DNA of 9,761 nt, taken from Candidatus Methylomirabilota bacterium (GTDB lineage Bacteria > Methylomirabilota > Methylomirabilia > Methylomirabilales > Methylomirabilaceae). Made by a program: the position numbers and the translations under genes. The notes under the pieces were generated by a model. That model searched no databases and was not told where the DNA came from. It saw only the letters and a list, made by a program, of their open reading frames with translations. The stretch's first letter is position 1. Every line of letters begins with the position of its first letter. The DNA lies in contig JAGWRQ010000070.1 in NCBI GenBank assembly GCA_028869615.1, positions 1 through 9,761 of the forward strand, written 5' to 3'. Positions 1 to 5,910 of the stretch are shown in pieces.

Positions 1-9
1 TGCACAGAT

Positions 10-15
10 GGAGGG
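10..15 (+). promoter_or_regulatory. Ribosome binding site of the multicopper oxidase
   Basis: GGAGGG lies six bases before the ATG at 22, which fixes the start of the copper oxidase. The promoter must lie left of the window. Confidence 0.75.
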
Positions 16-21
16 ATCGAC

Positions 22-1185
22 ATGCATCGAGTACAGAGTCTGCTGCACCGACGCCGGTTAGGCAGGCGTCAAGGGGCTTTGGTGCCCTGGTTTCTCACCA
101 TGGTTGTGATCGGCTCGTTATTAGCCTGGGGCACACAGGTCTTGGCCGGCCAGACCCGTGCTTACTACATCGCAGCCGTCGAGCTGGACTGGGACTACGC
201 GCCGACCGGCATCAATCAGATCGGCGGGAGCGCGTTTAGTGCGAGCGAAAATATCTGGGTCCAAAGCGGCACAGAGCGGATTGGCAAGGTGTATCGCAAG
301 GCGGCCTACCGCGAGTACACAGACGGGACTTTTACGACACCCAAGGTCGTCGAGTCGAGATGGCAACACCTAGGCATCCTGGGTCCCGTCATCCGAGGGG
401 AGGTCGGGGATACCATTCAGGTCATCTTTAAGAATATGACCAGCTTCCCCAACAGCATGCACCCGCACGGCGTCTTCTATAGGAAGGACTCCGAGGGCGC
501 CCCATATAACGACGGCACCTCTGGATCCGACAAGGCTGATGACGTTGTCCTACCGGGCGGAACCCACACCTATACCTGGCTGGCCCTGGAGCGATCCGGC
601 CCGGGGCCAATGGATGGCAGTTCCATCCTTTGGATGTATCACTCCCACCCTGACGAGCCGAAAGATACGAATACGGGGCTGGTCGGACCGCTCATCATCA
701 CACGTCAGGGAAGCGCCAACCCGGATGGTTCGCCAAAGGATATCGACCGGGAGTTCGTCACGATGTTTACGAACTTCGACGAAAACGTCAGCCACTATCT
801 GCTGGCCAACATAGACAGGTTCACCGGCCGGCCGGCGAAAGTCCGGGCGAGGTTGTTGGGGGATCCCGATTTCGTGGAGAGCAACATCATGGCCTCGATC
901 AACGGCTTCGCGTTCGGCAACCTGCCGGGGTTGACTATGAGGCTGGGCGAGCGGGTGCGCTGGTACCTGATCAGCATCGGGACCGAGGTTGACCTGCACA
1001 CCCCGCACTGGCATGGCCAGACTGTCCTCTCGATGGGGCGGCGCACCGACATGGTAGAGCTCCTCCCGGGGAGCATGATGACAGTTGACATGGCGCCGGA
1101 CAACCCGGGCACCTGGCTGTATCACTGCCACGTCAACGACCACATTGTCGCAGGTATGATGGCGCTGTTTACGGTCACTGAGTAG
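22..1185 (+). CDS. Two-domain ceruloplasmin-like multicopper oxidase, exported
   Basis: Copper oxidase expected to take single electrons from a substrate (metal ion, phenol or protein) and reduce O2 to water outside the cytoplasm. All ligand motifs are visible in 387 residues: HPH at 147-149, HSH at 207-209, HTPHWH at 326-331, and HCH at 368-370 followed by H374 and M379. C369, H326, H374 and M379 would form the blue type 1 site, and the other histidines the trinuclear cluster. In domain 1 the HSH motif carries serine where a type 1 cysteine would sit, so only domain 2 has a type 1 site (the 'type B' two-domain layout). Domain 1 (about 118-228) resembles ceruloplasmin/hephaestin domains, for example GPVIRGEVGDTIQV and GLVGPLII. 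A basic N-terminus and a hydrophobic stretch at 21-42 form a signal peptide or anchor. GGAGGG six bases before ATG supports the start. The substrate cannot be told from sequence. Confidence 0.92.
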   Translation: MHRVQSLLHRRRLGRRQGALVPWFLTMVVIGSLLAWGTQVLAGQTRAYYIAAVELDWDYAPTGINQIGGSAFSASENIWVQSGTERIGKVYRKAAYREYTDGTFTTPKVVESRWQHLGILGPVIRGEVGDTIQVIFKNMTSFPNSMHPHGVFYRKDSEGAPYNDGTSGSDKADDVVLPGGTHTYTWLALERSGPGPMDGSSILWMYHSHPDEPKDTNTGLVGPLIITRQGSANPDGSPKDIDREFVTMFTNFDENVSHYLLANIDRFTGRPAKVRARLLGDPDFVESNIMASINGFAFGNLPGLTMRLGERVRWYLISIGTEVDLHTPHWHGQTVLSMGRRTDMVELLPGSMMTVDMAPDNPGTWLYHCHVNDHIVAGMMALFTVTE

Positions 1186-1200
1186 CAAGGAATTATTCTT

Positions 1201-1219
1201 AGGAGAGGAGGCATCTCCT
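1201..1219 (+). promoter_or_regulatory. Ribosome binding site inside a small hairpin
   Basis: AGGAGA (1201-1206) is the exact reverse complement of TCTCCT (1214-1219). The seven-base loop holds GGAGG (1207-1211), eight bases before the TTG start at 1220. The strong Shine-Dalgarno favours the TTG start over the ATG at 1250, which has no such site. The stem could also tune translation of the FMN-binding protein. The pairing is seen directly; regulation is inference. Confidence 0.5.
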
Positions 1220-1837
1220 TTGCCCTCCCCGGCCGGTTATGGTATAAGCATGCGGATGCTTTCCCGACGGAGCTTTCTGACCACACTGCTCACGCCGGCC
1301 CTCCTGGCGCTGAGACCGGACCTGCTGCACGCGCAGGAGGGGGTCTTTCTTTCCGAAGAGGAAGCCCCCAGGGCGGTCTTCCCGGAGGCCACCCGGTTCG
1401 AAAAGAAGATCATCCCGTCAACGGAAGCCCTGCGGGAAAAGATGAAGGCCCTCCTCGGCCGCACGCGACCGTCCATTTGGGAGGATGCCTATGCCACGTT
1501 CCTCGCGCGTCGCAACGACGAGCGCCTCGGCTTTGCCGTCATCATCGAAGAGATCGGTAAGCACCGCCCCATCACATTTATCGTCGGCATCAAACCGGAT
1601 GGAAAGGTCAAGGATGTCGCCCTGATGGCCTATCGTGAGGCTTACGGCGGGGAGGTGCGGGACCGGCGTTTCATGCGTCAGTATCACGAGAAGGACCTTA
1701 CTGCCCCCCTCCTGCCCTATCGAGATATCGTCAATATCGCTGGAGCTACCCTCTCGGTCCAGTCGATCGGCCGAGGGGTCAGGAAGGCCCTGGCCCTGGC
1801 CCAGCTGGTCCTCCTCAATGGGTCCAATCGGCCATGA
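1220..1837 (+). CDS. Tat-exported FMN-binding-domain protein (covalent flavoprotein)
   Basis: Predicted extracytoplasmic electron carrier bearing FMN bound covalently to threonine. The first 38 residues form a twin-arginine signal: SRRSFL at 15-20, then a hydrophobic run to about 37. The FMN-binding domain (the NqrC/RnfG/NosR-type fold) covers about 105-200: strands FAVIIEEIG and ITFIVGIKPDGKVKDVALM, then AGATLSV at 174-180. T177 fits the flavin-accepting threonine of the family's GAT motif. The aspartate and the serine/threonine usually seen before GAT are N172 and A174 here. Start choice: TTG at 1220 has a strong ribosome site; an ATG start at 1250 would leave the same Tat motif with a shorter lead. 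It begins 34 bases after the copper oxidase and overlaps apbE by four bases (ATGA), so both are surely co-transcribed and ApbE is the obvious modifying enzyme. Confidence 0.85.
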   Translation: MPSPAGYGISMRMLSRRSFLTTLLTPALLALRPDLLHAQEGVFLSEEEAPRAVFPEATRFEKKIIPSTEALREKMKALLGRTRPSIWEDAYATFLARRNDERLGFAVIIEEIGKHRPITFIVGIKPDGKVKDVALMAYREAYGGEVRDRRFMRQYHEKDLTAPLLPYRDIVNIAGATLSVQSIGRGVRKALALAQLVLLNGSNRP

Positions 1838-2853
1838 CGGCTCAGCTTCTGCAGACCGAACCTTCTCGATCCCGCCTTACAAGGGCAACGGTGACTGACG
1901 CGCTGAGAGAAATACATTACGTCATGGGAACGCTGCTGGAGATCACGCTGTATCATGAACTGCGTGAGGAGGGCAAGCGGGTACTGGCCAGATGTTTTCA
2001 GGAGGCGCGGCGCCTGGAGGAGATCTTCTCAGCCTGCGATGACGACAGTGACCTGAACCGGCTCAACCGGCATGCAGGCCTGGGGCCCGTCGAAATCAAC
2101 CAGGAACTCTGGTCGGCCCTGAAGATGGCGCTCTTCATGGGCCAAGCAACGGATGGGGCCATGGACATTACCGTCGGACCCCTCATCGACCTCTGGAGGG
2201 CAGCGGAAGAACGGGGTGTCATGCCCTCCCCTGCGTTGGTAACCGAGGCTCTCAGTCGGACAGGGGTCGCCAAGGTCCAACTCCTTCCAGCCAGCAAGGC
2301 GGAATTAACACAGACTGGGATGCAGCTGGACCTGGGTGGAATCGGCAAGGGATACGCTGTAGACCGACTCAGCGCGATTCTGGCTCAGGAGGGCGTTGCC
2401 AGCGCTTTCATTAATTTCGGACGGAGCAGCCTTGCGGCGATAGGATCGCCTCCTGCGCGGGACAGTTGGCCCGTCCTGCTCGGGAGTGGCGAGGGCGTGC
2501 CTATCGGTCTCGCACATCTGAACAATCAATACCTCGGCGTCTCAGGAAGCTTTGGTCGCTTCTTCGAGATCGGCGGGACTCGGTTGAGCCATCTGATCGA
2601 TCCGCAGGACGGCTCCCCGCTTCGCCATCACAGCCTGAGCGTGGCCGTGGCCCGGACCGCGACTGAGGCAGAAGCCCTCACCAAGGCGATCATAATCCTC
2701 GGGGGAGTACAAGGCTTCGCCGCCGTCAGCCGATTCCCAGAGGCCGAGGGCTTATTGGTTCATTCGGACGGAAGGCAGATCGGCACCCCCGGATTCATCG
2801 GATTAGTTCGATTCGAAACCTCAGCGGCGACCCTGAGAGAAGGTGCCAGTTGA
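1834..2853 (+). CDS. apbE: FAD:protein FMN transferase, ApbE family
   Basis: Transfers FMN from FAD to a threonine of a target protein, using Mg2+. The 339 residues match the family in length and order: MGTLLEITLY (31-40), DGAMDITVGPLIDLW (107-121), the hallmark LDLGGIGKGYAVD (165-177), INFGRSS (193-199), VSGSFGRFFE (236-245) and HLIDPQDGSPL (253-263). The metal-site segment is TEAEALTKA (277-285): E280 stands where the family normally has aspartate, and the threonine takes the ALTK position found in some ApbE subgroups. There is no signal peptide or lipobox; the charged N-terminus runs straight into the fold, so the enzyme looks cytoplasmic, whereas many ApbE proteins are exported. It overlaps the FMN-binding gene upstream (ATGA) and the membrane-protein gene downstream (TTGA), indicating coupled translation. 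Its likely substrate is the neighbouring FMN-binding protein. Confidence 0.9.
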   Translation: MTAQLLQTEPSRSRLTRATVTDALREIHYVMGTLLEITLYHELREEGKRVLARCFQEARRLEEIFSACDDDSDLNRLNRHAGLGPVEINQELWSALKMALFMGQATDGAMDITVGPLIDLWRAAEERGVMPSPALVTEALSRTGVAKVQLLPASKAELTQTGMQLDLGGIGKGYAVDRLSAILAQEGVASAFINFGRSSLAAIGSPPARDSWPVLLGSGEGVPIGLAHLNNQYLGVSGSFGRFFEIGGTRLSHLIDPQDGSPLRHHSLSVAVARTATEAEALTKAIIILGGVQGFAAVSRFPEAEGLLVHSDGRQIGTPGFIGLVRFETSAATLREGAS

Positions 2854-3398
2854 AAAACTTCACCTACCCCGTCTACAAGCTCTCGGCTGCCAGCCGGGAG
2901 GTCAAGATCGTCTACACCGGCTTCTTGATCTTTGTGGCGCTGGGGATGCTTACCATCGGCCTGTATCAGTTCAAGCGGATCGGCGCCACCCATGATCTGA
3001 TCGTAGCCTACTATCGCGGTGGGGAGCTGGGGCAGGAGATAACCTACCCCAAGACCTTTACCCAGTTACTCGAGACCACCCACTTCCATGCCTTTATCAT
3101 GGGGATCTCGTTCCTTACGCTTGCCCACCTCTTCATCGCCACCGGACTGGGTCCGCGAATAAAATGGTCCGTGATCGGCCTGGCGTTCTTTTCTTCCTTG
3201 GCTGATATCGCGGGGCCGTGGCTCATTCGGTATCTTTCTCCAGCCTTCGCCCTCCTGCAGCTTTTCGCGTGGCTCGGGATGTGGTTAGGGTATGGCGCGC
3301 TGATACTCCTTTCGCTGTATGAGATGTGGGGAAATGGCTGGCAGCGACCGAGTAGGGAGAGGGAGAAGAAAGGAAAAAAGCGAGCCCACGTACCTTAG
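2850..3398 (+). CDS. Four-helix membrane protein with helix-2 histidines, unknown function
   Basis: I do not recognise this 182-residue protein with certainty. Four hydrophobic helices are visible at about 19-40, 78-98, 105-127 and 131-158. A basic N-terminus (K10, R16, K19) and a very basic C-terminal tail (RPSREREKKGKKR) suggest both ends lie in the cytoplasm, leaving the 41-77 loop outside. Helix 2 holds H78, H80 and H93; H80 and H93 are 13 residues apart, a spacing compatible with haem ligands near the two membrane faces. The start is TTG at 2850, overlapping the apbE stop as TTGA, with a GAGAAGG ribosome site six bases upstream. Its place behind an FMN-binding protein and ApbE suggests the membrane electron-transfer partner of the flavoprotein, perhaps a small b-type cytochrome or quinol-interacting subunit. 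That function is inference. Confidence 0.75.
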   Translation: MKNFTYPVYKLSAASREVKIVYTGFLIFVALGMLTIGLYQFKRIGATHDLIVAYYRGGELGQEITYPKTFTQLLETTHFHAFIMGISFLTLAHLFIATGLGPRIKWSVIGLAFFSSLADIAGPWLIRYLSPAFALLQLFAWLGMWLGYGALILLSLYEMWGNGWQRPSREREKKGKKRAHVP

Positions 3399-3407
3399 CG
3401 AGACTGA

Positions 3408-4328
3408 CTACTGACTGCGTTTTTCTGAGTAATTGAGGGCACAGACCTGCTCAAGCGTGCAGGCCCCGGCTTCGAGTTGGAACGTGGTGTGAGCGATGCC
3501 GAAGCGCTCCTTCAGCATGCGGCTGATCTGGTCGAGCAGCCGGTTGCCCTGGCTGGCCTGCAGATCGGTCACCTGGAGGTGGCAGCTCATGGCATAGACA
3601 TGAGAGCTGAGGCTCCAGACATGCAGGTCGTGCACATCCTGGACCTCCGGGAAGCTGCGCACAGCCCGTAAGAGCCGATCCATTTGGACCCCGCGCGGAA
3701 CGCCCTCCATCAACACATTCACGGTCTCTGCCACGATGTCCCAGCAGCCGACCAGCACCAACAGCCCGATCACACAACTCAGGAGCGGATCGATCAGGCT
3801 CCAGCCGCTCAGCAGTATGATGACCCCCGCCGCCACGACGCCAAGCGACACGAACCCATCACTCAGCAGGTGCAGAAAGGCGCTTCGGATGTTGAGATCT
3901 CTGGTTCCTCGCCGAAGCGACAGGGCGACCCCGACATTTATCAGAAACCCGATCCCCGCTACCGCCACCATGACGGGCGCCTCCGGCACAACCGGTGAGC
4001 CCAGCCGATTGATGGCCACATAGAACAGCCATAGGGTGATGCCGATCAGCGCGATCCCGTTGCCGAGGGCGGCCAGGATGCTGGCCCGGTGATAGCCAAA
4101 GGTCTTTCGTTCGTTGGCGGGGCGCTCCACCTGGCGAAGCGCAACCCATGAAATGGCCAGTCCGATGACGTCGCTGAAGTTATGCCACGCATCGCCTATG
4201 AGGGCGAGGCTGCCGGCAGTCAGACCTGCTACCAACTCGGCCAGGGCAAACAGGAGATTCAGGACGATGCCGATCTGCAAACGTCGACCGATGAAATCTC
4301 CATGGTCCTGGGCGAGACCTGGATTCAT
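3408..4328 (-). CDS. CDF-family divalent cation efflux transporter (zinc type)
   Basis: Proton-driven exporter of Zn2+ or a related divalent metal from cytoplasm to periplasm, CzcD/ZitB-like. The 306 residues have the usual layout: six membrane helices to about residue 205, then a cytoplasmic ferredoxin-like domain. The transport site shows as H49xxxD53 (HNFSD) in helix 2 and H153xxxD157 (HLLSD) in helix 5, the two-histidine pattern linked to zinc/cadmium selectivity. FGYHRASILAALGN follows helix 2, and HDLHVW marks the C-terminal domain. No histidine-rich loop is present. An upstream GTG at 4367 would add 13 residues but run into the rodZ coding end. The ATG at 4328 leaves a 13-base gap and has an AAGGTGG site, so I chose it. 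It faces the redox cassette tail-to-tail across 9 bases. Any link to the copper oxidase as metal homeostasis is only suggestive. Confidence 0.9.
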   Translation of the reverse strand: MNPGLAQDHGDFIGRRLQIGIVLNLLFALAELVAGLTAGSLALIGDAWHNFSDVIGLAISWVALRQVERPANERKTFGYHRASILAALGNGIALIGITLWLFYVAINRLGSPVVPEAPVMVAVAGIGFLINVGVALSLRRGTRDLNIRSAFLHLLSDGFVSLGVVAAGVIILLSGWSLIDPLLSCVIGLLVLVGCWDIVAETVNVLMEGVPRGVQMDRLLRAVRSFPEVQDVHDLHVWSLSSHVYAMSCHLQVTDLQASQGNRLLDQISRMLKERFGIAHTTFQLEAGACTLEQVCALNYSEKRSQ

Positions 4329-4336
4329 TCTGACCC

Positions 4337-4344
4337 CCACCTTA
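4337..4344 (-). promoter_or_regulatory. Ribosome binding site of the CDF gene fused to the rodZ stop
   Basis: On the minus strand TAAGGTGG reads as the rodZ stop codon (TAA) running straight into AAGGTGG, eight bases before the ATG at 4328. This decides the transporter start and suggests that ribosomes finishing rodZ reinitiate on the transporter gene. Confidence 0.6.
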
Positions 4345-5139
4345 CTGCCCTGCGAGAGGCGGCTCACCGTTTCCAGGCAAGGCGAGATCCCGGATCACCT
4401 GACCCGGCTCCCCCTTCAGCAAAACCGACCTGCCATTGAGCGACAGGGCCACGCCTCGGGGATTGCCGATGGTTATCGTAAATCTATTGTTTGCCGACCA
4501 CTGCGCCGTCTCGCCGGCACGTAACAGGATCTCTCTCCGAGGCGCCCCGTCTGCGGACACCGCAAGCCAGGTCATCTCCTGTGCCTCGGCCCGTAGTCTA
4601 TACCGAGAAGGCGGGCTCTGGGGTTCCTGTGCCTGGGGAGCAGTGGCTTGCGGACTGGGTGGGGCAGCAGTGAGACCTCCCGTTGGTGGCGTGGCCGTCT
4701 CAGCAGACGGGAGCGTCGTCTGGGCCGGCGGCATTGTTGGTGGCGAACCGGAAAAAAGGGAGAGTCCGATGAAGATCAAGGGAATCACGGCCGCTGCAGG
4801 CAGCAGGTAGATCAGCAGACGACGAAGATCAATCTGGGAGCCTGTTGATGACACCGAATGCGACGGCTCGCTCACCCTGGCCAAATTCACCTGCTCCTTC
4901 ATCTGCGCCTCAACCTGCTTTGGATCGAGGCTAAGAAACGTGGCATATTCCGTCAGAAACCGAACGAGGTACAGTGGATCAGGAACCAGGTGAAATTGCT
5001 CTTGCTCCATCAGCCGGACGTAGGAGAGCGGAACCTTGCTGGCAGCAGCGGCCGCCTCGATGGTGAGGCCCTTTGCCGTTCTGGCTTCCTGCAAAATCGG
5101 GCCAATCGTTCTCGTCGGATCACCCGTGTCGTCACTCAT
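4342..5139 (-). CDS. rodZ: RodZ-like protein: HTH domain, one membrane helix, periplasmic DUF4115 domain
   Basis: Morphogenesis protein that in rod-shaped bacteria ties the MreB cytoskeleton to the cell-wall elongation machinery. The 265 residues show the full RodZ layout. A helix-turn-helix of the HTH_25 type covers about 12-82 (IGPILQEARTAKGLTIEAA, then VPLSYVRLMEQ and the family-typical YLVRFLTEYATFLSLDP). A basic stop-transfer precedes one membrane helix at about 108-129. A Pro/Thr/Ala-rich linker spans 132-178, and a DUF4115-type beta domain (about 180-255) includes WLAVSADG and the closing segment LSLNGRSVLLKGEPG. The ATG is preceded by GGAGGG with good spacing. No MreB or other wall gene lies in the window. 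The HTH region of this family is thought to contact protein rather than act as a classical repressor. Located directly upstream of the CDF transporter, 13 bases apart. Confidence 0.88.
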   Translation of the reverse strand: MSDDTGDPTRTIGPILQEARTAKGLTIEAAAAASKVPLSYVRLMEQEQFHLVPDPLYLVRFLTEYATFLSLDPKQVEAQMKEQVNLARVSEPSHSVSSTGSQIDLRRLLIYLLPAAAVIPLIFIGLSLFSGSPPTMPPAQTTLPSAETATPPTGGLTAAPPSPQATAPQAQEPQSPPSRYRLRAEAQEMTWLAVSADGAPRREILLRAGETAQWSANNRFTITIGNPRGVALSLNGRSVLLKGEPGQVIRDLALPGNGEPPLAGQ

Positions 5140-5189
5140 ATCACCCTCCGCTCGCGTGAGCCACGCGCCCAGACGCCGGCCACTGCGGT

Positions 5190-5235
5190 CCCCTCACCCG
5201 AACCCGCTGGGTGCGGAAAGGGTTCGGGTGAGGGG
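5190..5235. repeat. Perfect 16-bp inverted repeat (REP-like hairpin)
   Basis: CCCCTCACCCGAACCC (5190-5205) is matched exactly by GGGTTCGGGTGAGGGG (5220-5235), around a 14-base loop. It sits in the 162-base gap between the nucleotidase gene end (5302) and the rodZ start (5139). Neither strand has a run of T after the stem, so it is not a standard terminator. Stems built on CCCTCACCC/GGGTGAGGG are typical of dispersed intergenic repeats, so REP-like is the best guess. It would also lie in the leader of rodZ mRNA. Confidence 0.8.
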
Positions 5236-5301
5236 TGAGACTTTTCGAGGAACAATTGTACGCTACCATACTGGTGCATGAGAGGCAAGCGACCGGCGAG
5301 A

Positions 5302-5910
5302 CTATCGATGCTCTTCATTATTGCCGTTATGGCCGTTCAGGTCGGCAATTCGCGTCAGCGCCTCATGCCATGACTCAACCCGGCGTACATTGCTGGGAAG
5401 CGGACTCTGATTCCATGGGCGATCGAACAGCAGGACCGGGATGGCTGCGTCCGCCACAGCAAGGGCGACCGCCAGCTCATCCTCAATGAAGAGACCGAGT
5501 TCTAATCCTGCAGCGACATCTGCCTTGTGACGCTCCACCGGGTCGCGCGTCCTGTGCACAACCGCCTCAAAGTGCGACAGTACGCCGACGCGTGTCAACC
5601 AGTCCATCGTAATCCTCTCGTCTCGTGGGGTTCGGCCGGTGATGATGTACAGATCATGGCCGTCATCGGCCAACGCTTCTATCGCCTCTTTGGCGTGAGG
5701 GATGAGCGAGCGGGACGAGAAGAAACCGTCTGCGATCAGCTCCGAGAAAAAGTCATCAGCTTCCTGTCGGGGAATCTGGGGAAACCGGTCGGCGATTCGC
5801 CAAGCCGCGTCCGCAAGCCCAACCTCGAAGCCAAAGCGCTCATTAAAGGCCTGCAGGTACTGCGGAAGTGAATCGGCCAAGACATCATCGAGATCGATGC
5901 CGATCTTCAT
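5302..5910 (-). CDS. HAD-superfamily 5'-nucleotidase, NT5C-like
   Basis: Predicted phosphatase acting on (deoxy)nucleoside monophosphates in the cytoplasm. The 202 residues carry the HAD motifs: GIDLDDVLADS with nucleophile D6 and acid/base D8, TGR at 91-93 (motif II), K129 in ERHKAD, and FIEDE at 141-145 (motif III/IV acid pair). A cap insert lies between motifs I and II at about 15-70. FDRPWN near residue 163 is typical of the NT5C/YqfW group. The start at 5910 gives an ATGA overlap with the helicase stop and has GGGGAG eight bases upstream. A longer start at 5931 would overlap the helicase by 25 bases and is less likely. Being coupled to a DNA helicase-nuclease suggests it recycles or clears nucleotides, though members of this family are often of unknown substrate. 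The last ten residues are Asn/His/Glu-rich and probably disordered. Confidence 0.82.
   Translation of the reverse strand: MKIGIDLDDVLADSLPQYLQAFNERFGFEVGLADAAWRIADRFPQIPRQEADDFFSELIADGFFSSRSLIPHAKEAIEALADDGHDLYIITGRTPRDERITMDWLTRVGVLSHFEAVVHRTRDPVERHKADVAAGLELGLFIEDELAVALAVADAAIPVLLFDRPWNQSPLPSNVRRVESWHEALTRIADLNGHNGNNEEHR

Noticed and set aside
550..1188. Long open frame on the minus strand opposite the copper oxidase
   Set aside because: It is the antisense of a gene with all catalytic motifs intact; its product is Arg/His/Pro-rich with no domain, as expected from GC-rich shadow frames.
3403..3416. Tandem ACTGACT at the convergent gene junction
   Set aside because: Two copies of a 7-mer, without a hairpin or T-run; too short to mean anything, and no terminator is visible here.
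5190..5235. Rho-independent terminator for the nucleotidase gene
   Set aside because: No T-tract follows the stem on either strand, so it was kept as a repeat instead.
5255..5260. TACAAT on the minus strand as the rodZ -10 box
   Set aside because: The hexamer is good, but no acceptable -35 box lies 15-19 bases upstream (TCTCAT at 17), so the promoter is not supported.
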